From assembly GCF_000210295.1 (NCBI RefSeq), contig NC_026739.1, positions 778,262 through 842,261 of the forward strand: DNA of 64,000 nucleotides, written 5' to 3'. A program made the translations under genes and the position numbers. The DNA comes from Trypanosoma brucei gambiense DAL972 (Eukaryota; Euglenozoa; Kinetoplastea; Trypanosomatida; Trypanosomatidae). How positions within the stretch are numbered: position 1 is the stretch's first letter; each line of letters begins with the position of its first letter. Below the pieces are notes generated by a model. That model did no database searches. It was given only the letters and a program-made list of their open reading frames with translations, and was not told the DNA's origin. This document shows, one piece after another, positions 55,695 to 64,000 of the stretch.

Positions 55695-57596
55695 TCAAGC
55701 CTCCAATGCCCACATATCGGCTTTGGTTAAATTAACATGCGGTGCTAAGACATCCACATCAGCTAGAGGAAAAGATGTTGAGTGAGAGGTGAGAAGTGGC
55801 GGAAAGATTCGACGGAAGCCGCGGCAGTACGCCAGTTCATCCTGCAGGCGCAACCACACTTCTTCCCTCTTCTCCAGATCCCCCAGTTGTGTGGGATTAT
55901 AATGGCTCCGGTGATGGCCCTTCCAACGATGCACCGATTCCGCAGCTTCTAACGTAAGAGAGTCGCACAATCCCATAGAGTGTAGACGTTGCTCGTCAAT
56001 TACCCCCTTGAGACACTCCAAGGGCCGCTCAAAAGGTTCGATCATGGCGAGATTTAGTAAGTCAGAAATAATGTTGGTTTTAACGGTATAGTCGAATGTA
56101 GATGTACTGGCGAGAGATGGTAGCGTATTGACTTCAACAAGCCATGGTTTCAGACTCGAATCTAACATCATATCGAAACCGTACAACTCAAAAAAGCTTC
56201 CAGGTGAGAGATTGCTTTTAACTCCTTTCGACATTGTTGATTTGACAGCTAACAGTGTTTTTACGATTACCTGTGCAATACTGTTCCACACATGGTCAGA
56301 CGTTCGCATTTTCGGTGGCTCCGTGGCACAGATTGTTGACACCGACCGCTGTTGTGCTACAGGGCATAGCGAATCAATATGGTTCCAAAGCTCTTCCATG
56401 CTTTTCTTCAAATGTAGTGCTTGAATATCACGTCTTTCTTCACTTGCAATGAGATCAGCATCTTCTAAGTTCTCTTCCGAAGATCCAAATTGCTTCCCCC
56501 TCTTTACCCACTTACGTCCAATTGAGTAGTTCGTCAAGTCACGAAATGGGTCAAAATGAGACAAAGAGACCTCCACAGGGTCACATCGGGTCGCCTCATC
56601 GGGTGCGCCTTCGTTATACTGTTGAACGGCTAATCGAACTAATCCCTCATCGTGAAGGTACACCGTAAGTGGGTCATAACTAGTAACAGCAACGTAGAGG
56701 CGAAGATCCATCTTACGCCCCTCCAAGAGCAGTGGGTCATCCACGTATTCCTGCACCACATAACTGCGGTTCACCAACAATGGGCTCGTTAAGACGCGTC
56801 GCTGCATCTTCTCCAAAACACGCTTCCAATGCACGGAGTTCTTTTCCCCTCCGGGACAAACAAATATACCTTTTCCACAGCTTCCCCTCGCAGGTTTCCA
56901 AATGAAGCGCTGCGTGGGTCTTGCTTGATCCATTGCCTTCATGAGAGATTCTTTCTGCTCGGGGAATATCCATGTTTGGGGGAAGAAATCAAATACGTCT
57001 CTCTTAACCCCTTCCCTTTCAAGTGACTTCTTTACACGGTGAAGCCGTTGCGCCAAACCCAGTTTACAGCCGAGTGTACTGTAGGTGCGTGGAAAGTGAT
57101 TAAAACGCTGATGTGCACAAACCATCTGCAATGCTTCGGTGCTGCTCACTCCTTCTACACCCATAATATGTGGAGATGTGAGTTGGACAGCACCTCCAGT
57201 GTTCCCCGCGTCTGTCTTAATGGGTGCCGTAGGCCGAATCGTCAATGAGCGCCCCCAGAGTAGATTACTGGGGATTTTCGGCGCTAAATGTGTGTGGAGT
57301 CGTTTGAATCCAGCCTTCAACAGTGGCAGACGTAAGGCATAATATTCACACGAAGGAGACGTTATACAGAACATTGGTGAGGCCGTGCTGAGCGAGGGTG
57401 CCCTATAGGCGTAAGATGGGAGATGATCCCTCATACGTGGAAAAACGAAGCTGGGTTTACGGTACTTACTTCGACTTGGTTTCAGGTAAATGGGTTGTTC
57501 CGCTGGTACGGTGTCTTGCTGCTCTGTAGGCATAACAGACGCCCCCACCGTTGGGGATGCGCATGGCCCTCGCAGCGATCGGCACAGTTTTATCAT
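55695..57596 (-). CDS. Tubulin-tyrosine-ligase-like protein, probable polyglutamylase
   Basis: This 633-residue protein has a TTL domain (about 160-560) of the ATP-grasp fold. Family marks are FNHFPRTYSTLGCKLGL (165-181), FFPQTWIFP (204-212), FIWKPARGSCGKGIFV (231-246) for nucleotide binding, and MDLRLYVAVTSYDPLTVYLHDEG. NYSIGRK and ELYGFDMMLDSSLKPWLVEVN carry the acidic and Asn residues that bind metal and ATP. All key parts are present, so it should be active. The NHFP and FFPQ forms look more like glutamylating TTLLs of the TTLL4 group than true tyrosine ligase, but reaction type cannot be fixed by eye. It would modify tubulin in the subpellicular corset, axoneme or basal bodies. N-terminal 150 residues are less conserved. 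The start is the first ATG. Confidence 0.9.
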   Translation of the reverse strand: MIKLCRSLRGPCASPTVGASVMPTEQQDTVPAEQPIYLKPSRSKYRKPSFVFPRMRDHLPSYAYRAPSLSTASPMFCITSPSCEYYALRLPLLKAGFKRLHTHLAPKIPSNLLWGRSLTIRPTAPIKTDAGNTGGAVQLTSPHIMGVEGVSSTEALQMVCAHQRFNHFPRTYSTLGCKLGLAQRLHRVKKSLEREGVKRDVFDFFPQTWIFPEQKESLMKAMDQARPTQRFIWKPARGSCGKGIFVCPGGEKNSVHWKRVLEKMQRRVLTSPLLVNRSYVVQEYVDDPLLLEGRKMDLRLYVAVTSYDPLTVYLHDEGLVRLAVQQYNEGAPDEATRCDPVEVSLSHFDPFRDLTNYSIGRKWVKRGKQFGSSEENLEDADLIASEERRDIQALHLKKSMEELWNHIDSLCPVAQQRSVSTICATEPPKMRTSDHVWNSIAQVIVKTLLAVKSTMSKGVKSNLSPGSFFELYGFDMMLDSSLKPWLVEVNTLPSLASTSTFDYTVKTNIISDLLNLAMIEPFERPLECLKGVIDEQRLHSMGLCDSLTLEAAESVHRWKGHHRSHYNPTQLGDLEKREEVWLRLQDELAYCRGFRRIFPPLLTSHSTSFPLADVDVLAPHVNLTKADMWALEA

Positions 57597-57981
57597 GAGA
57601 AACTCGGATACAATATTATGTTGTATCTATAAGAGCTGACACGCCACTTTGAACCTAGTGAAAAGAGGTGATGATATGGGCGTACAAAGAGCGGATGATA
57701 TGTGAAAATAAGTAAGTCCAAAAATTTAATTAAATCATTACACTCATTTTCACCATGCACATTTCTTTACAACATTCACGAACGAGTAGAACCAAAGTTC
57801 CTCCATAGTGTAAGAGGAAAAAAACAAGTGTATTTGCCTCTTTAAAGTGTCCCCCACTTATCGTACTGACATGCGTTTATAACTGCACGATTAAACGAGA
57901 AATCAAGCGAAAGTGAAAACAGTAGCCGTTGCAGTTGGCGTATCCCGTGGTCCGTAAAACATCATCCACTTTCACATTTTT
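57597..57981 (-). other. Spacer between RecQ and TTLL genes
   Basis: This 385-base spacer contains the TTLL leader (purine-rich plus-strand run at about 57658-57682) and the RecQ 3' UTR. Nothing else is seen. Confidence 0.55.
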
Positions 57982-60726
57982 CTACGTTTCTTCCTTTTCG
58001 TCCAAGTTGTGTGGTGTAAGTAACTTTAAAATCAACTGCAAATCAAACTCCCTCAGCAACCCGAAGTGGGGAGAACGCACATACCAACTCAGAGCAAGAG
58101 GAAGTTCACCGGCATATTTGCCGCGACTTGTTAGACTCTTCGGCAGAACGCCAAGTAATGCCCGAGCGGCCTCATAAGAACCGTTAATTCGCGTGCGGTT
58201 CTTCTCCACAAAGTCATTTAATGTCATTACAGCATCCACTTTGGTCAAACTACGCCGCGGCGCCTGCCAGCACGGAATTCCTTCCTTTTGCAAAAGAAAC
58301 TCAGACGATAAGTTGCGTCTCGGATCCCATTCAAGTCCTGCCCGCACACTCTCATGCGTTGGGCACCGCAACACGGCAAATGTCAATTCGAGAGATTTGA
58401 CGAGAGACTCAAGGCGGTTGTTATACAGCGACCATAGGCGCGTTGCTAGCTCTTGCCGAGCAGTGGGTGAAGAAACCTCAACGAAGCGATCCCCAACCGT
58501 TATGACATAACCTGTCGGCAGTTTCTGCAGTGACACGAATCCCGAGGCGGAGAGGTCATCAAGCCTAAAATTAAAATCACTGAGAGACATATTCAACGCA
58601 TTCGCTGCATTCACAACACTCTCCATTCGCTTGTTGTTTCGACACGTCTCGAAAACACCATCTAACGCCTCGAGCTGAGCCAATGCGCTGCCGACACCCG
58701 ATTGAACGTCCCGATCCCGCTTGCGCTTTCCATTTGTTGTTGTTGTGTTGATTTCAGTAGACCAACGGATGACACGATAACCAGTTGGTGACGTTCCATG
58801 GCATGCGGTCAAGACTCCACTTTCCAGTGTAAGCATCATGAAAAGAACAGTTTCCACCGTCTCTTCGCTCATCATTAGCTCTTCCGAAATCTTTGACACA
58901 GACACCACGATAAGTTTGTCTCCAAACCTAGTAACGGGGCTGGAGAGAATGTGAGTCACAACCGACAGCATCTCCGTGGGGGACACCAGGGAGGAAAGCA
59001 GGCGAGAGCGCAGTGCATAAAAGTCGTATGGGTTGTACAAAAGTCTGCAAATGGATAATTTGCCATCACGTCCAGCGCGACCAGTTTCTTGGACGTAGCT
59101 TTCTATTGAGCTTGGCACCGACGCGTGAACCACAGAACGAATATTTGGCTTATCAATGCCCATTCCAAACGCAACAGTCGCAATCAGTACGTCAATCCGA
59201 TCATGCATAAACTGATTTTGGCACTTTGTTCGGGCATGCCGTTCGAGTGCTGCATGATAACTTTGGATTACGAGGGGTCTCCCCTCAACACCGGAAGTGA
59301 TATTTTCCACCGTTCCGTTTTGTATCTTTTCATGAGTGGCGCTGGTAAACAATAAAGAACGTGTTGTATCCCCTTTTTTCCTCGCTTTTCCATTTTGTGC
59401 AGCCCCCAGCTTGGACGAGAGAAATTTAGCCAGTTCATCGGCGTCGGCCCGAGTTTGTACGTACACAAGCATCGGTTTTGGAAGCTCGAGCACTGTCTGC
59501 AACAGCTTCTCCCGCAAATCACTGTGAGTGGGAGGAGAGTCCTTCGTTACGTTTTCGCTCAGGAGAGAAACTGCCTCCAATTGGAGGTTTGCTCGCTGAT
59601 AGGGTACAACGACTGTTCGCCTAATATTGAATGTCGACTGCAAATCATCGATTACTGATGGCGTTGCCGTTGCTGTGAGACAAAGAAATGGGGGAGAAAA
59701 ATCTCCTCCCAAGACTATATCTTCAAGCACACGATGAACGTACAGGAAGGATGGTCGAAAATCATACGCCCATTGGGAAACACAATGGGCCTCATCAATG
59801 CATATGAATGCGATACGGTGAACTTGACCCTTCAGTACTTGCCGAAGCTCACGGTGACGTACAATCTTTTCAGGTGATAGAAAAACCAAGTCAATATTAC
59901 ACACTGGGGAAGACAAACTTTCCAAGAGATCTTTATCACGTGCACCCGAGGTAGCTGAGGAAAGAATAACTGCCTTCAAGGAGCCATCCTTCGTAATCCT
60001 TTCAACCTGATCGGCCATTAACGACAGCAAGGGAGAAACGACCACACCAAATCGGGAGCACGGCGCCGTATATTCCGGTAACGATACATTTTCTAATTGC
60101 TTCTGTTTCCACAACATGAGCTTCTGCTGAAAGAGCAGTCTGTGAACAAGAATTGGCACCTGAAAGCAGAGCGTCTTTCCCCAGCCAGTGGGAAAGACAG
60201 CAAGAGTGCTTTCCCCTTGCAAAATGGCAAGCACAGCCTCTTGTTGTCCTTCACGGAACTCGCCCGAGGACACACCCAAGTGGTTCTGTAACAAGTAGCT
60301 GCAAATGGGTATTGTCGAAGTGTTGGAACGTGGAGTTTCCTTGAACAGTCTTTCTAAAGTAACCTGCAAAATGCTCTTGTCGTCCTCGTCAACACCCTTT
60401 CGAATACAATTCATGGGAAAAGCCGCATTGGCAGGTAGTCCAACTGGGTTCTCATCTTGTGGCACTGAATGAGCGACATGACAAACTGTGAGTCCATTGC
60501 TGTTATTTCTATGGTCTGAAGGAGGAGTGTTGCAGAAAGTTGATGCTCGACGTGGCGCCAAAAACGGAACACGCATCAAATACTCCTCTTCCTCCTTTTC
60601 TTCTTCTGTATTATTCTTTTCATCGTGTACGAGCTCCACATTAACAGGGGTTAAGGTTTCCCCTTCAGAAGGTGTGTTGTCGCTAGCTACATCGTCGAAA
60701 AGAATCTCTTCATAACTATTTTGCAT
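57982..60726 (-). CDS. RecQ-family DNA helicase
   Basis: This 914-residue helicase belongs to the RecQ family, ATP-driven 3'-5' enzymes that unwind recombination and replication intermediates. Walker A is PTGWGKTLCFQVP (about 178-190). The RecQ-specific DEAH box sits in FICIDEAHCVSQW (D311). Later motifs include FLCLTATATPS, VATVAFGMGIDKPNIRSVVH and SYVQETGRAGRDG. An acidic N-terminal extension of about 130 residues precedes the helicase core. The C-terminal part is not an obvious HRDC domain, and the usual zinc-binding cysteines of the RQC region are not clearly seen. T. brucei has two RecQ genes by my recollection, and I do not assign which one this is. The longest frame begins with TTG (60771). 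The first ATG is at 60726, and an AG acceptor at 60797-60796 gives a leader of about 70 bases. Confidence 0.92.
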   Translation of the reverse strand: MQNSYEEILFDDVASDNTPSEGETLTPVNVELVHDEKNNTEEEKEEEEYLMRVPFLAPRRASTFCNTPPSDHRNNSNGLTVCHVAHSVPQDENPVGLPANAAFPMNCIRKGVDEDDKSILQVTLERLFKETPRSNTSTIPICSYLLQNHLGVSSGEFREGQQEAVLAILQGESTLAVFPTGWGKTLCFQVPILVHRLLFQQKLMLWKQKQLENVSLPEYTAPCSRFGVVVSPLLSLMADQVERITKDGSLKAVILSSATSGARDKDLLESLSSPVCNIDLVFLSPEKIVRHRELRQVLKGQVHRIAFICIDEAHCVSQWAYDFRPSFLYVHRVLEDIVLGGDFSPPFLCLTATATPSVIDDLQSTFNIRRTVVVPYQRANLQLEAVSLLSENVTKDSPPTHSDLREKLLQTVLELPKPMLVYVQTRADADELAKFLSSKLGAAQNGKARKKGDTTRSLLFTSATHEKIQNGTVENITSGVEGRPLVIQSYHAALERHARTKCQNQFMHDRIDVLIATVAFGMGIDKPNIRSVVHASVPSSIESYVQETGRAGRDGKLSICRLLYNPYDFYALRSRLLSSLVSPTEMLSVVTHILSSPVTRFGDKLIVVSVSKISEELMMSEETVETVLFMMLTLESGVLTACHGTSPTGYRVIRWSTEINTTTTNGKRKRDRDVQSGVGSALAQLEALDGVFETCRNNKRMESVVNAANALNMSLSDFNFRLDDLSASGFVSLQKLPTGYVITVGDRFVEVSSPTARQELATRLWSLYNNRLESLVKSLELTFAVLRCPTHESVRAGLEWDPRRNLSSEFLLQKEGIPCWQAPRRSLTKVDAVMTLNDFVEKNRTRINGSYEAARALLGVLPKSLTSRGKYAGELPLALSWYVRSPHFGLLREFDLQLILKLLTPHNLDEKEET

Positions 60727-60824
60727 CTTATGTGTGCCTGCCCTCCAAAGGCTGCTTCCCAGTGCAGGCAACGGAGGCGATGGGCAACAAAGCCGCTAAA
60801 GTGGTGGTAAAAAGCAGAGTGAAA

Positions 60825-60828
<4 letters not shown>

Positions 60829-60856
<28 letters not shown>
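60829..60856. repeat. (AT)n microsatellite
   Basis: A perfect AT run of about 28 bases, upstream of the RecQ gene and on the 3' side of the next gene. Confidence 0.95.
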
Positions 60857-60858
<2 letters not shown>

Positions 60859-61020
60859 AGTATATATCACCCGAAACAACCAGAAAGTGCTATATATTAC
60901 AGAAAAACTAACGTTAGCGCAACCTCAACAAAAATTTTACGTTTTCGTTGTTTTTTTTTCGTTCTGATTAGCATATATCCAAAAGGCATATTTGTTCCAC
61001 CCGGTAATACACTTACAGCG

Positions 61021-64000
61021 CTAAATGATCTCATCGCAAAATTGGACGACACTGGCATCGGCATCTGAGTCTGTTTCATACAAGTCCCTCTTGTTGCTCA
61101 CTTCATCCGAATCATTCTCAGCATCACAACACTCACCATTTCCCTGACTTTCCATATTTCTCCGTGCAACCATTGCTCTAGCCTCACAGCGTCTACGTTC
61201 CAGTTGTGAAACAAGTTTTGCATTGGGATCATGGAAGGGGACGTGATACCGGAACCCTAATGGAGTGAGCGTGCAACTACCGTCACGGATCACACAAAGA
61301 CCCCGTTCCTGGCAGGCGAGAAGGGCATCGTAGACACTGGTAAATGAAGTTCTAGCTAATGTATCCTGTGGGAGTACACGCATGGCGGTGCGAACCTCAA
61401 CCACAGGCAACGGGTTAGGGAAAACTTCGTTTCGTTTTAGTGAGTAATCGAAAAGATTCAGAATGGGGGTAACCCGCTTGTGGAAAGAAGCACCATTACT
61501 GAGTGCAGTATCAGCCGTCGCAACCTGCGTAAAAGAACTTTGTTTTTTTGCTTGATTATCGACATCATCCGTGTTTTCAACATCCTCAGCTGTTGATTTG
61601 ACAAGTTGCATCACACTCTCCCAAAACGTCGGCTTTTCATTTCCAAATGTTGCATGTTCAGCATCCTCCACACTTTCACAACTTGGCACTCTCTCGATAT
61701 TCGCACTTTTAGCGCCGATGGTACAGCCCAGACCATCGGTGGGATGTATATCTCCTGGTACCTCACGGTTACCCGTTACGACATACTCCAACAACGCGTC
61801 CTGTGTCATGGTGGAAATATAATGGCGAAGTGTGTTCATTATGGTCATTACTCGCGCAGAACTGAGTTGAAGAGACTCAAGAAATGACGACATTCGAGAT
61901 ATGGCACCAAAATGGATCCTATATAGCCGTAAACGCTCCTTTTGTTCAACTTCTTTGGCATTTTTGGTTTTTACATTCATTTCGGTAAGAGTCATGAGAG
62001 CCTTTTGCATATTTTCTTGCGCTAGCAATCTCTCCCGAGTATGCCTTTCCTCCCTTTCCCGAAGCCGCTCCTCTCTGATATTTTGTATAAAGGCGTGCTC
62101 CCTCTCCCGTGATTCGTTACGTAATCTTAAGTTTTCTTCAAACTCCGCTGCCTTTTTGAGAATTTCCTCTGTTCTCTGTACAGACGCAAACAGCTGCACT
62201 CTCATTGCCTCTTCCTCACGTATTTGCTGCTCCTCACGCCCCCGGCACCGTAACTCCATGGAACTCAATAAGCAACGCTGCATGTTTAAAAAAGCACTAA
62301 GTAACAGTTGATCATTCAATTCTCCCTCATCGATCGCCCTTTCAACAGCTGAAGCCAGCAGCGACGCGGCCAATTCATCTTCAGAGACAGCACAAACCAG
62401 CTCCATCATTTGTTCCTGACCAATAAAACTAAGAACAAGTCCAATTGATTGCGTAGGTGACGGGAAACCATTCACTAAATAAAAATTTTCTAGCAGGGGT
62501 ACACCGCCAAGCCAAACATTAAGAAGTGATTTGTAGACGCCTAGCGAAAACTGTTGCGAGGTGTAGCTCTCCGGAAGGCGCAGCGCCAGAAGTCCACAGC
62601 ACTGAAGCTTGTGAGTAACTTGCACTGCCGCTATCAGCGCCGTGTTACTTTTGTGCCCTAATTTAGCGGTAACACTAGCTCCGTCGCGATTTTCAACACT
62701 CCCTTCACAAGGCACCCAGATGTATAAGGTTGACAAAAGTGCATGAAGAAAACACTCCCAAGTTGCAGTGGGGGGTCGTGCTCGTCCATCAGAACTGTTT
62801 TTTACGGCAAGAAGCAAACTTGCAATCGACTCAATTGCTTTTTTAATCATTTCGTACATAGACCCATTAGAGGATGGTGACAGCCATATAACGAGACAGA
62901 GGGCTTCCAAAATGAAGCCGCAGCGACAACATATGTCATCTTCTGCTCGCTCACAGTTTTGCTGATGGGATTGGCTCGTTTTGCCCTTCTCACTCCTTTT
63001 CTTCCCTCCAGAGGCACTCGGCCGTGCGCAGCTTATTGCTGCGGCAGGTGTTTGCTGTGAATCAATCAGCGTCAATAGTTTCTCCAGTAGTGCCATTGCA
63101 TGTGTGGGCGACAGAATACCCGACTCAACTAAGTTTAACTCCCGAACAACGCCAATCTTATGTCTAAGCCGTATACACTGTGAAAGAATGGATAAAGGTT
63201 TCACAAACCGATCAGTTTTTTCCGCAGTCGATGGAACTATGAGCGATGCGTTCACGACAGCACACCACAATCGTGCCTCCAACTCAATAGAGCAAGTAGA
63301 TAATGCATCTTCTCTCCACTTAGCTAGTACTCTGTACAAGAAAACATACACCAAAACGCTACCAAACGCATCTTCAGTTCTTACAACACGATTCACGCAG
63401 TATCGTAGAAGGCGTTCGAGGCGCTCTGCTGCCCATGTTGTCAATGGATTCTCCAAGAACACGAATTCCGTCAAGAGGGACATTTTCTCACCATGTGTTT
63501 GTACAATGTCGATGAACACGTCCAACACTGGTACATCCAAACAAGGTATGAGTGCCATGGGGTGCAATGAGTGAATCAAGTGATCGCCGTACACACCAAG
63601 GATTCGCGATGCCAACTCAGCATCACTTCCAACGACATGTTGGAACTTCTCGACACCATTCATCAATGATAAAAGCAGTTTTACACAATCTTGTGGAAGG
63701 ACCACATCGAGTGCGGCGCGGATCATGACTTTAGGGACGAGAAAAGAAGACGTCTCGCGCTCACCGTTCCCACTGCCCTGTGGTACTTCTTTTTTTGGTG
63801 TCCCCTTCACCTTCTCTGTGCGATTTCTTCGACCCTTTGTCTTTTCATTACCAGTTTTGCACGCTGTCTGTGGTAAACTGAAGAAAAAGCACATCGAGTC
63901 CACATCCAGTGCTCCCGTCAGAGCGAAAAACTTCAAAGTCAACGGCGAGTTTGGAAGAACCTCCTTTGCATCCTTTAATGTGGAATGAAGCGGATACGAT
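61021..64000 (-). CDS. Hypothetical coiled-coil protein, 5' end uncertain or cut by the window
   Basis: I do not recognise this protein. The frame is open from the stop at 61021 to the right edge without a stop. The first ATG inside the window is at 63894 (957 residues) and the next at 63726 (901 residues). Upstream codons in the last 100 bases also look protein-like and contain no ATG, so the true start may lie outside. Helical, possibly armadillo-like sequence fills the N-terminal half. A Lys/Arg-rich insert lies near 63780-63865. A strong coiled coil with many E, R and Q runs over about 61960-62240. The C-terminus is an acidic, Asp/Glu-rich tail. There is no transmembrane segment. The sequence around 63892-63871 resembles a weak splice acceptor, which would favour the start at 63726. 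Confidence 0.75.
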   Translation of the reverse strand, partial: SYPLHSTLKDAKEVLPNSPLTLKFFALTGALDVDSMCFFFSLPQTACKTGNEKTKGRRNRTEKVKGTPKKEVPQGSGNGERETSSFLVPKVMIRAALDVVLPQDCVKLLLSLMNGVEKFQHVVGSDAELASRILGVYGDHLIHSLHPMALIPCLDVPVLDVFIDIVQTHGEKMSLLTEFVFLENPLTTWAAERLERLLRYCVNRVVRTEDAFGSVLVYVFLYRVLAKWREDALSTCSIELEARLWCAVVNASLIVPSTAEKTDRFVKPLSILSQCIRLRHKIGVVRELNLVESGILSPTHAMALLEKLLTLIDSQQTPAAAISCARPSASGGKKRSEKGKTSQSHQQNCERAEDDICCRCGFILEALCLVIWLSPSSNGSMYEMIKKAIESIASLLLAVKNSSDGRARPPTATWECFLHALLSTLYIWVPCEGSVENRDGASVTAKLGHKSNTALIAAVQVTHKLQCCGLLALRLPESYTSQQFSLGVYKSLLNVWLGGVPLLENFYLVNGFPSPTQSIGLVLSFIGQEQMMELVCAVSEDELAASLLASAVERAIDEGELNDQLLLSAFLNMQRCLLSSMELRCRGREEQQIREEEAMRVQLFASVQRTEEILKKAAEFEENLRLRNESREREHAFIQNIREERLREREERHTRERLLAQENMQKALMTLTEMNVKTKNAKEVEQKERLRLYRIHFGAISRMSSFLESLQLSSARVMTIMNTLRHYISTMTQDALLEYVVTGNREVPGDIHPTDGLGCTIGAKSANIERVPSCESVEDAEHATFGNEKPTFWESVMQLVKSTAEDVENTDDVDNQAKKQSSFTQVATADTALSNGASFHKRVTPILNLFDYSLKRNEVFPNPLPVVEVRTAMRVLPQDTLARTSFTSVYDALLACQERGLCVIRDGSCTLTPLGFRYHVPFHDPNAKLVSQLERRRCEARAMVARRNMESQGNGECCDAENDSDEVSNKRDLYETDSDADASVVQFCDEII

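Noticed and set aside
62981..63574. Plus-strand frame of 197 codons opposite the right-edge gene
   Set aside because: It is antisense to a longer minus-strand frame consistent with the cluster direction, and has low-complexity Ser/Thr-rich content.

Overview
This window reads as nuclear DNA of a kinetoplastid, most likely Trypanosoma brucei or a very close relative. All 17 supported genes lie on the minus strand. They are intronless and separated by AT-rich spacers with long homopolymer and pyrimidine/purine runs, which is the layout of a polycistronic unit processed by spliced-leader trans-splicing and coupled polyadenylation. The 102-codon CCCH gene at 26561-26869 matches what I remember of T. 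brucei ZFP1. The order ZFP1, RME-8, CDKAL1-like, P4-ATPase, LRR protein, TTLL, RecQ fits my memory of T. brucei chromosome 6. That placement is recall and inference, not a search. Transcription runs from high to low coordinates, so the first gene transcribed here is at the right edge.

Right part, in transcription order: a coiled-coil protein whose frame stays open to the window edge (61021-64000), a RecQ helicase (57982-60726), a tubulin-tyrosine-ligase-like enzyme (55695-57596), a large LRR/coiled-coil/IQ protein resembling LRRIQ1 (50654-55111), a P4-type flippase (45778-49368), a Rei1/ZNF622-like 60S maturation factor (41739-42839), a divergent mitochondrial-carrier-like protein (40165-41007), an RMND1/DUF155 protein (37398-39350), a tail-anchored CDKAL1-type methylthiotransferase (35274-36881) and the endosomal DnaJ protein RME-8 (28003-34713).

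Centre (about 11.1-28.0 kb): gene density collapses. Only two short regulators occur in about 17 kb: ZFP1 and a double-RRM protein (17258-18301). Each is followed on its transcript side by 6-8 kb of AT-rich sequence with no credible gene. I read these as very long 3' UTRs or UTR-rich spacers of two RNA-binding-protein genes, and they are the most interesting part of the window. They hold candidate elements, including a 15-nt sequence present twice that can fold as a small hairpin and several matches to a U-rich RBP-binding consensus.

Left part: a small coiled-coil protein (10345-11109), an ecdysoneless/SGT1-like protein (7969-9663), a WDR27 homologue (5215-7656), a NUDT22-like Nudix protein (3719-4780) and a NEK-like kinase fused to a parallel beta-helix (764-3304).

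Several of the longest open frames begin at TTG or GTG. I moved those starts to the first ATG, and in most cases a pyrimidine tract plus AG acceptor on the minus strand lies just upstream of the chosen ATG. The genes do not form one pathway. They are a mix of housekeeping, cytoskeletal/flagellar, trafficking, tRNA-modification and post-transcriptional regulation functions, as is usual for a trypanosome directional gene cluster.
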